Source: Candidatus Hodarchaeota archaeon
Lineage (GTDB): Archaea; Asgardarchaeota; Heimdallarchaeia; Hodarchaeales; Hodarchaeaceae
Assembly (NCBI GenBank): GCA_016840305.1
Contig: JAEOSP010000479.1
Location: 1 to 8,958 of the forward strand
Direction of reading: 5' to 3'
Length of the DNA: 8,958 nucleotides
This document shows positions 1-6,382 of this stretch, one piece after another. Within the stretch, counting starts at the first letter, position 1. Every line of letters begins with the position of its first letter. The translations under genes and the position numbers were made by a program. Below the pieces are notes generated by a model that was not told the DNA's origin, made no database searches, and worked only from the letters and a program-made list of their open reading frames with translations.

Positions 1-3000
1 AATATAATCAAAGGTTTTGTTGAAGATAAAGAGAATAAGGCAGGGATTTATTTTGTTTACAATAGTAATGATGATCATTGCATTATTCGGTACAATTCTG
101 AGGATATGACGTTCACTGAAATTCTTGTAGATCAACCAGCAATATTACCTCCTTGGGCCGATAGTTGGATGGGGTTTGCTGATGCAGGAATAATTGGTAA
201 TGAAGACGAACAGTTTTTAGTTTGGGCCGATGGTAGAGAATTAAAAATGATAAACATTGCTTATGCAATAGCAGGAAGTTATACAGATCCTATTACTGCA
301 GAAGAAATCTCTTTTTACAAGAAACCTTATACAGGAAAACTTGAAACAGAATATACTTATGATCCATCGACTGAAGGAAATAACTTAAAGAATAAAACCT
401 TTCAGTTTTCATTAAGATTAAAGTATTATGACAATACTTTCTCCACAATGTCGCCCTGGTCCAATATTCCAGTACCAGTTTTAGATACTATACCTTCAGG
501 AAGATTAACGAATGAACCAGGTAATAATTGCATTGAAATTGATTACCAAGTATTAGATTCTATTAATGTTGTCCAATCATTTCAACTTTTATTTCGCGTA
601 GTAGATATTGGATTAGGAGCTTCAGGAAGTTGGTATATTTACGATGAATTTCCTCATGAAGATAATTTAGCTCATACAATAATATTTTGTAATAATTCTT
701 CTATTGGAATAATCCCAGATAGTGAAGCAATTCGATTATATGATTATGTGCCACAAGAGGTAAATCATATTGGGTTAATAGATTCTAATAGAGTTGTTAC
801 TGATGTAGGATTAGCTGGGTTTGATAATATTGATCTTACCGATCCATCGTCTTCAACAGTAACAGTTACTAGTGAGGTAATAACTTTTAATGATGGTATA
901 TATCAAAATGATAGCGGAACTCTTGAGGATGGAACAACTCAATTCGTTGATTTTACATTTTATTATCCATTAAAAGAAGATTTGTTTTATTATTTCGGTA
1001 TCTTTAAAAGTAGCGGTGGAACTCCTGCTGCTTCAGATAATACCCAAATCTATTCTTCATATAAATTAACAAATGATTATATATATGCAGAATTAGGAGA
1101 TTTAATAACTTCATTTTCACAATTAACAATATCAAGACCCAGTAGTAATGAATTAAGGTTAACATTAGATCCAGGAGGTGATGATCATACAATAAAACTT
1201 TATCTTTTTGAGGCAACCCAAACTTATAATACTTTAAAGACAGGGGCACGTTATAAATATGGTTTTAGATATGGTTATAATGGTAGAGTAGGAACAACAC
1301 AAACAAATGAAGATTTAATTTTTGAAACAAATCAATATGATAATATAACTGGCACAGATTATTCTAATTATATACAAAAAGCCAATGTAAATATAAACCA
1401 CGATCCTCCTGCGGATGCAACCCATTTTCAAATAGTGAGTTTTGGAAGTGATATTGATTACTATGAAGAATATGTAGTTTATTATAATGATAGTGATATC
1501 ACTGACACTAGTGTTGAATACACTATTTATTTAGAAGATGGGAACACTATTATTCGGAGGGATGATATGATTAATAGATTTCGAGCAGCTTATAATGACG
1601 GAATTGAATATGGTTTTGATTTTGAAGTTGGCGATACTATTAGATTTTTAGGTTATTTTGATCAAAGTCCTCCTGGAAGTATAGATTTTTACGATGCTAA
1701 AAGTTATGGAGAGTTACTTCAATATAAAATAACTTCAATAAGTGATACGGAGATAACGTTATCTTCTTCAGCTATACAAACTATAGATCAATTAACAAGC
1801 GCAGTTGCTACCATTAGTGGAGCAGTATTAATTCAAATAATAAGATTTAAAAAGAACTTTGATAGTACTGCTGAAGAATTTTCAGTTAACATGCCAATTT
1901 CGGAACATACAGGGACATTAGATTTGACACCACTATTTGCGGATTGTTGGAAAACAAAACAGGTGTATATTAATCAAAATAATTTCAGTGATTATGGTAT
2001 AACACATCCATTTCCAATAATGTTTGCCTGGATGGAGAAACCAAGGATTTCATTATATTATGATTCATATCCATTATCTCAAGGGAGGATCAATATTGTT
2101 AATGAATTTTCTATGGCTCGATCTGAAGCTAAAATTAGATGGGGAGGAAAATTTATCGATGAAGCAGGAGTTAATTTCTTAACAAAATTTGATTATGATG
2201 ATTCGAGAGAAATTGATGAAAGGAATGGTTTAATAACAAAAATTCAGCAGATAGGTGATGTTCTGAAAGTATACCAGGAACGAAAGGTTACTTCATTTTA
2301 TTTAAAGACTACATCCTCTACAAATGCAGATGGAAGCTCAACCTATGTATTTGATGATGCTGTAATGAGTGTTGGTAGGCAATCGATAGAAGATTATGGT
2401 TGTACGCATTTCTCTAGTTACATAAAGAATGTTCGCAATGCTTATTTCTTTGATATTATAAATGGGGTAGTTATACGAGATTCTGCAAATGGATTACAGC
2501 CGATCTCTGAAAATTTAATGCACTCTTATTTCAAACAAAAGGCAAGAGATATTCTTGAATATTCAGGAACTGTAAATGTTTTTGGTGGATGGGATGAAGA
2601 TCTTGAGTTGTATATGATAACGTTTATTGATCTCAGTACGTTAGGAGCATCAATAAATGAGACTGTAGGCTTTCATGAACCTTCGAATAAATGGATATCA
2701 TTCTATTCCTTTTTACCGGAATATTATGGAAAAATATCTGGAGATCAACTTTTAAGTTTCAGAGCAGGAGCATTATACGAACACAACGTAAACCCGGTCC
2801 GAAATAATTTCTACGGTGATCAATACCATTCTGAAGTTTGGTTACATGGTACGGAACAAGCTATTTTCAATAAGGTCTTTAACTCTATTGAAATAAATAG
2901 TTTAAATCAATGGGCTTGTCCGGATGATGATTCAATAAAAATTGAAAGGCCGATTACTATGCAAAGTAGATTAGTAGCTGGAAGGTTTAGAAAACAAGAA

Positions 3001-3180
3001 GGAATCTATAGAGCAGATTTTCTACGAGACAGTTTAAATGGTGGCCTTACTCCTACCAGAGACAATCTTCTTAACGGAAGACATTTAAGAGGCAAGGAAA
3101 TAACAGTGAAATTAAAGACTTCTGAAACTATAAAAACATTATTAGAATCAGTAATTATTAACAGTACGATTAGTAAATAA
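1..3180 (+). CDS. Large tail-associated structural protein, nozzle/muzzle-like (5' end missing)
   Basis: The frame is open from base 1, so this is the last 1059 residues of a longer protein. The ATG at 106 is internal: the 35 codons before it read as good protein (IYFVYNS at nt 46-66, then HCIIRYN) and have no stop. I see a beta-rich protein with two fibronectin-III-like stretches. One starts near nt 400 (FQFSLRLKYYD, then SPWSNIPVP); the other is at nt 1252-1520 (YGFRYGYNGRVG, then DPPADATHFQIV). A beta-barrel-like stretch follows (nt 1620-1790). The last third has blocks I associate with tail structural proteins of Bacteroidota phages: IGDVLKVYQERKV (near nt 2257), DYGCTHFSS (2392), ETVGFHEPSNKW (2659), LYEHN (about 2776), FNKVFNSIEINS (about 2866) and a C-terminal LRGKEITVKLK (about 3085). 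Known: in crAss-like and T7-like virions a large beta-rich protein forms the tail nozzle or muzzle. The gene lies directly upstream of putative ejected proteins, which fits. The exact virion position is inferred; a tail fibre or other hub protein is possible. Confidence 0.62.
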   Translation, partial: NIIKGFVEDKENKAGIYFVYNSNDDHCIIRYNSEDMTFTEILVDQPAILPPWADSWMGFADAGIIGNEDEQFLVWADGRELKMINIAYAIAGSYTDPITAEEISFYKKPYTGKLETEYTYDPSTEGNNLKNKTFQFSLRLKYYDNTFSTMSPWSNIPVPVLDTIPSGRLTNEPGNNCIEIDYQVLDSINVVQSFQLLFRVVDIGLGASGSWYIYDEFPHEDNLAHTIIFCNNSSIGIIPDSEAIRLYDYVPQEVNHIGLIDSNRVVTDVGLAGFDNIDLTDPSSSTVTVTSEVITFNDGIYQNDSGTLEDGTTQFVDFTFYYPLKEDLFYYFGIFKSSGGTPAASDNTQIYSSYKLTNDYIYAELGDLITSFSQLTISRPSSNELRLTLDPGGDDHTIKLYLFEATQTYNTLKTGARYKYGFRYGYNGRVGTTQTNEDLIFETNQYDNITGTDYSNYIQKANVNINHDPPADATHFQIVSFGSDIDYYEEYVVYYNDSDITDTSVEYTIYLEDGNTIIRRDDMINRFRAAYNDGIEYGFDFEVGDTIRFLGYFDQSPPGSIDFYDAKSYGELLQYKITSISDTEITLSSSAIQTIDQLTSAVATISGAVLIQIIRFKKNFDSTAEEFSVNMPISEHTGTLDLTPLFADCWKTKQVYINQNNFSDYGITHPFPIMFAWMEKPRISLYYDSYPLSQGRINIVNEFSMARSEAKIRWGGKFIDEAGVNFLTKFDYDDSREIDERNGLITKIQQIGDVLKVYQERKVTSFYLKTTSSTNADGSSTYVFDDAVMSVGRQSIEDYGCTHFSSYIKNVRNAYFFDIINGVVIRDSANGLQPISENLMHSYFKQKARDILEYSGTVNVFGGWDEDLELYMITFIDLSTLGASINETVGFHEPSNKWISFYSFLPEYYGKISGDQLLSFRAGALYEHNVNPVRNNFYGDQYHSEVWLHGTEQAIFNKVFNSIEINSLNQWACPDDDSIKIERPITMQSRLVAGRFRKQEGIYRADFLRDSLNGGLTPTRDNLLNGRHLRGKEITVKLKTSETIKTLLESVIINSTISK

Positions 3181-3187
3181 TATTACT

Positions 3188-3946
3188 ATGGGATTAAGAG
3201 ATTTCGTAAAACAAACGACTAATTGGGCAGTAGATCAAACACCAGGTGCTTTAAAACAACCTGCTCAATGGGCTGCGGATAAGACAAATCAAGCAGTAGG
3301 ATTTGGGCTTGATCCTTTACATGGATCTCGCACAAAAAAGGAAGAAGCAGCAGCAGCAGAAGAAGCTTATTTTAAAAGTCAGAGTGATAAAATAAAACAA
3401 GGTATAGAAAATATGCCTGAATATCAGATCTCCGATGAAGCTAAACAACGAATGGAATTGCTTCAGCAGACAGGATCTGAGATGGTATCCGGAGCAGAAG
3501 AACAAACGGATGTAGCAAGGATGAGAGCAGGAATGTTTGAAGCTCCAGGAACGGGACAATCCAGGAGAGATATAGAAGGAGCTACAGCAAGACAGGTACA
3601 AGCCATTCAGCAAATGGGTGGATCTGGTGCTCTTGGAGCTGCAGCTCAGGTAGGATTGGGAGAAGAAAGAGCGTATGAAGATTTGATTCAATCCAATATG
3701 CAATATAAGGATCAGTCTCAATCAGCTTTAATGGGAGCCTTACAAACTGAAGCAGGTTTACGAACTCAAGCAGCCGGAATGGAAGGACAAGCTCTTGAAG
3801 GAATGATTTCTGAAAAAGATAAAGTATGGCAATCGAAAATGAATAAAGCTCAAACTGGATTGCAATATAATATTAGTGAATTAGCAATGGAGAGACAAGC
3901 TTCAATAGCTGAAAACTCTAATAAAAAGTTTATGGGTTTATTTTAA
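3188..3946 (+). CDS. Helical internal virion (ejection/cargo-like) protein, copy A of a paralogous pair
   Basis: This 252-residue protein is probably a structural or ejected virion component; the role is inferred from composition and position. The start is the first ATG after an in-frame stop at 3152-3154 and lies 7 bases after the previous stop codon, with no Shine-Dalgarno. Residues 1-45 hold amphipathic, Trp-containing segments (TTNWAVDQTPG, PAQWAADKTNQAVGFG). A charged helical linker EEAAAAEEA follows at 52-60, encoded by a simple GAA/GCA tract at nt 3341-3364. Residues 60-245 are Gln/Ala/Glu/Met-rich with almost no aromatic or Cys residues, as expected for long helices. Residues 69-229 align without a gap to residues 106-266 of the next gene, about 51 of 161 identical by eye (shared QAIQ, GG, ALG/TLG, ISE). 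No signal peptide or catalytic motif is seen. Size and place resemble T7 gp14-type ejection proteins, but I see no sequence identity to gp14 itself. A scaffold or chaperone is a less likely alternative. Confidence 0.6.
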   Translation: MGLRDFVKQTTNWAVDQTPGALKQPAQWAADKTNQAVGFGLDPLHGSRTKKEEAAAAEEAYFKSQSDKIKQGIENMPEYQISDEAKQRMELLQQTGSEMVSGAEEQTDVARMRAGMFEAPGTGQSRRDIEGATARQVQAIQQMGGSGALGAAAQVGLGEERAYEDLIQSNMQYKDQSQSALMGALQTEAGLRTQAAGMEGQALEGMISEKDKVWQSKMNKAQTGLQYNISELAMERQASIAENSNKKFMGLF

Positions 3947-3960
3947 AATAAGAAAATAAA

Positions 3961-4920
3961 ATGGCAGCAGTAGGATTAATATCAGGTTTAGCTCAGGGAG
4001 TAGGTCAATACGGCAATGCTCTAAGGAATAGAACAGAAGGGGCAGGTTCTTGGAATCCTGAAACTGGAAAGTTTTATGATCCTGGTAAGGTTGAGAGAAA
4101 CTTTACTTTAGGTGGTTTATTTAGCCCAACTGATGTTCTTCGTAATAAAAATTTAAAAGGTTATGAGAAAGCTGCTATTGCTTTAACTGGTGGGGCAGCA
4201 TCCGGTTTATTTAGTAAAAAATACAGAGAAAGATTGGAAGCTGAGAATGCAAAGTGGGGAGGAAAATATAGAGCCATTGAACAACAAATAGGAGATCTAC
4301 CAACCTATGAAGCAAGTCCTTTAGCACAAGAAAAGCTTGCTGCTATGCAAGATACAAGTCAAGAATTATCTGGCATTGGGCAAGAAATAACTGATATAGC
4401 AGGAGAGAGAGCATCCAGACCTGAAGCGCGAGATGCACAAATGCAGAGAGAAAATATTAAAGAGAATTCTGCAGCAAGACTTCAAGCTATTCAAGAATCT
4501 GGTGGTGAAAACACATTAGGATCTATAGCTCAATCCGGAGCAATGGAGCAGGGAGAATTACGAAACTTAAACAGGAAGCAAACTGCTTATCGTTTCCAGG
4601 CAGAGAATGATTTAATGAATGCGAAGATAAACCAAGGAGCAATGAAAGCTGCAGGTGCTCAATTAGTAGGTTCTGGACTTTCAGGAGTGATTTCTGAACA
4701 AGGCAAAGAATTTGAATCAGGTCTTGATAAACATCTAACAGCTTTAAATTATAAGATTGGACAATTTACAGGGCAGCAAATGGAGTCAATGCAAGCACGT
4801 GGAAACATGGAACAAGCAAATCAAGCTTTTGCTACCAGTGCTGCAAATACAGCTTTACAATATATAAATCAAAGATCACAGATGAAAAATTCAAATAAAA
4901 GTACTGAAACACAAAAATAA
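3961..4920 (+). CDS. Helical internal virion (ejection/cargo-like) protein, copy B of a paralogous pair
   Basis: This 319-residue protein is the second member of the tandem pair. The ATG at 3961 is the first after an in-frame stop at 3949-3951; the 14-base gap before it is almost all A/T and has no Shine-Dalgarno. Residues 1-20 form a Gly/Ala hydrophobic start (MAAVGLISGLAQGVGQYGNA). Residues 25-65 are a polar, Gly/Asn-rich stretch (SWNPETGKFYDPGK). Residues 68-84 are again Gly/Ala-rich (AAIALTGGAASGLF), which could touch membrane or be buried in an assembly. Residues 100-305 are helical and rich in Gln, Ala, Glu and Asn, and carry the region shared with the upstream gene (IEQQIGDLP, RLQAIQESGG, ISEQGKEF). 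A polar tail (about 306-319) ends the protein. The longer N-terminal region is what separates it from copy A. Its order after a tail-nozzle-type gene suggests an internal virion protein ejected with DNA, by analogy with T7 gp14; this is inference. There is no enzymatic motif. Confidence 0.6.
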   Translation: MAAVGLISGLAQGVGQYGNALRNRTEGAGSWNPETGKFYDPGKVERNFTLGGLFSPTDVLRNKNLKGYEKAAIALTGGAASGLFSKKYRERLEAENAKWGGKYRAIEQQIGDLPTYEASPLAQEKLAAMQDTSQELSGIGQEITDIAGERASRPEARDAQMQRENIKENSAARLQAIQESGGENTLGSIAQSGAMEQGELRNLNRKQTAYRFQAENDLMNAKINQGAMKAAGAQLVGSGLSGVISEQGKEFESGLDKHLTALNYKIGQFTGQQMESMQARGNMEQANQAFATSAANTALQYINQRSQMKNSNKSTETQK

Positions 4921-4925
4921 ACGAC

Positions 4926-6380
4926 ATGCCATCATTAGTTAATTTTCAGCCATTAATAGATGCTTCTAAGGAAAAAGCTAGAGCAGATCAGCGAGCTTCA
5001 GAGAATAGAGCTAGGGCTATTGAGCGTGGTTTTGGTCAGGCTACTCAGGCATTAGAAATAATGGGGGAGCGAGGTCGCCAGAGAGAGAAACAATTTCAAA
5101 GCATATTTGATTATGATCTGAATAAGAATGCTGCGAAAGAAGCACGAAACATGCTTGCCAATAAATACGGTCAAATCAAACAAGATGGTGTACGTATGTT
5201 CGAAGAAAATAAAAATTTCTTAGGATATGGAAAGCTTTCTCCGGAGCAACGAATTCAATTAGACGATGAACTGGATTCTTTTAAAAGGGAAGCTGAATTA
5301 CATAATGTTATATCTTCTCAGATAGGCAATGGAGAGAAGCTTGCAGCATCAAGACCAAGTGCCATTAAAGTTAATAGAGAAAAAATCGGAGAATATCTTC
5401 AATTATTAAAACCAGATGCAGAAGGACAATATGATACAGATGGATTAGCTAAGTTTATTGCCGAAGTAGATCAATCACCAACTGGACAACCGTTCACTGA
5501 TTATAAGGATTTCGATATGGATTTCTATGTTCAGAAAGGTGGGAAGGATGCAATTAAAGCTGAATTAAAACCGACTATAAGCACTGAAAATATTACAGTT
5601 AATCGTAATGGTAAAAAATATACTGAGAAGTACGAAACAAAACAATATGGATCTCTCGAAGAAAGACAAAACACATTGTTTGGAATGCTTTCCAGTAGTA
5701 AAGATCAGGATCTATATGAATATAATATAGGTAAAATGCTGAACGATAATGAACGTGACCAGGCTATAGCAGATTTCGTAGGTAAAGTTGCTAATCCTAT
5801 GACAGCGTATTATGCTTACAATAAAGCAGATCTAACATCCGGATATGAAGAAAGGAGATTGAAAGGTAAAGTTACAGCTCCAATAACAAAAAAGGGAAGA
5901 AGTGGATCTGGTGATGGACCTGAATTCATAGAAAAAGATAATGGGACATGGAAGCTTGGGACTACTCCTATAAGGATTAAAACAGATATTGACGGAGAAC
6001 CACTTTCAGGTGTTATACAGGAAATACGTGAAGACGAGAACGGAGACACCTTTGCTAAAATTGTATATAAGCCTGAATATGGTGATACTCAGTTTATCGA
6101 AAAACCACTTGAAGGATTATACGATGAGATTGATAGAGCTTTAAAACGTTATCCAAAAGGAGGCTTAGAACTTGAGGGTTGGGAAGATATTAAGTTTAAA
6201 GAAAAAGAGCCTGAAGTAGAAATTAAGCAAGTGCCTGAGTTTTCTAAAAAACGCATAGCTATTTGGAGATCTGATAGTGAAGCTGACAAACAAGCGGTAG
6301 ATTGGTTAGAAAGTAATCCTGACCATCCTCAAGCTTATAAAATATATGAAAAATTACTAGACAAGGGATTAATTGAATAG
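4926..6380 (+). CDS. Unrecognised phage structural-module protein, 484 aa (possible internal virion protein)
   Basis: I do not recognise this protein. The ATG at 4926 is the first after an in-frame stop at 4905-4907 and lies 5 bases after the previous gene; no Shine-Dalgarno is visible. Residues 10-60 are a highly charged helix rich in Arg, Glu, Gln and Ala (EKARADQRASENRARAIERG), probably a coiled coil. Residues 65-180 also look helical, with a conserved-looking FLGYGKLSPEQRIQLDDELD block near 98-117. Residues 190-310 are mixed. A Gly/Ser linker with a basic lead-in (KKGRSGSGDGP, 322-332) separates a C-terminal part that looks beta-rich to about 390 (TWKLGTTPIRIKT, FAKIVYKPEYGDTQFIEKP), followed by a Lys/Glu linker (422-435) and a short terminal helical hairpin (WLESNPDHPQAYKIYEKLLD). 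No signal peptide, membrane segment or catalytic motif is seen. It sits between the paralogous helical pair and the giant protein, the slot held by gp15 in T7, so an ejected or internal core protein is the best guess. Gene confidence is high; role confidence is low. Confidence 0.55.
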   Translation: MPSLVNFQPLIDASKEKARADQRASENRARAIERGFGQATQALEIMGERGRQREKQFQSIFDYDLNKNAAKEARNMLANKYGQIKQDGVRMFEENKNFLGYGKLSPEQRIQLDDELDSFKREAELHNVISSQIGNGEKLAASRPSAIKVNREKIGEYLQLLKPDAEGQYDTDGLAKFIAEVDQSPTGQPFTDYKDFDMDFYVQKGGKDAIKAELKPTISTENITVNRNGKKYTEKYETKQYGSLEERQNTLFGMLSSSKDQDLYEYNIGKMLNDNERDQAIADFVGKVANPMTAYYAYNKADLTSGYEERRLKGKVTAPITKKGRSGSGDGPEFIEKDNGTWKLGTTPIRIKTDIDGEPLSGVIQEIREDENGDTFAKIVYKPEYGDTQFIEKPLEGLYDEIDRALKRYPKGGLELEGWEDIKFKEKEPEVEIKQVPEFSKKRIAIWRSDSEADKQAVDWLESNPDHPQAYKIYEKLLDKGLIE

Positions 6381-6382
6381 AC

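Noticed and set aside
1004..1249. An 81-codon open frame on the - strand within the tail protein gene
   Set aside because: Leu/Ile/Tyr-rich antisense shadow of an AT-rich coding region; fully inside a continuous + strand gene.
3341..3367. GAA/GCA trinucleotide tract as a possible microsatellite
   Set aside because: It is short, in frame, and encodes a plausible helical linker EEAAAAEEA; no sign of a longer array, so it is kept only as a note in the gene entry.
3317..3721. A 134-codon open frame on the - strand, opposite the first helical protein gene
   Set aside because: Its product is Ser/Phe/Cys-rich with poly-Cys and poly-Phe runs, which is the antisense image of the Ala/Glu/Gln-rich gene on the + strand. 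There is no start context and it lies wholly inside a well-supported gene.
3947..3960. Possible promoter or terminator in the gap before the second helical protein gene
   Set aside because: Only 14 A/T-rich bases with no inverted repeat or recognisable promoter boxes; a polycistronic transcript is the simpler reading.
5816..6049. A 77-codon open frame on the - strand within the 484-residue protein gene
   Set aside because: Ser/Pro-rich antisense shadow without any recognisable domain or ribosome site; overlaps a solid + strand gene.
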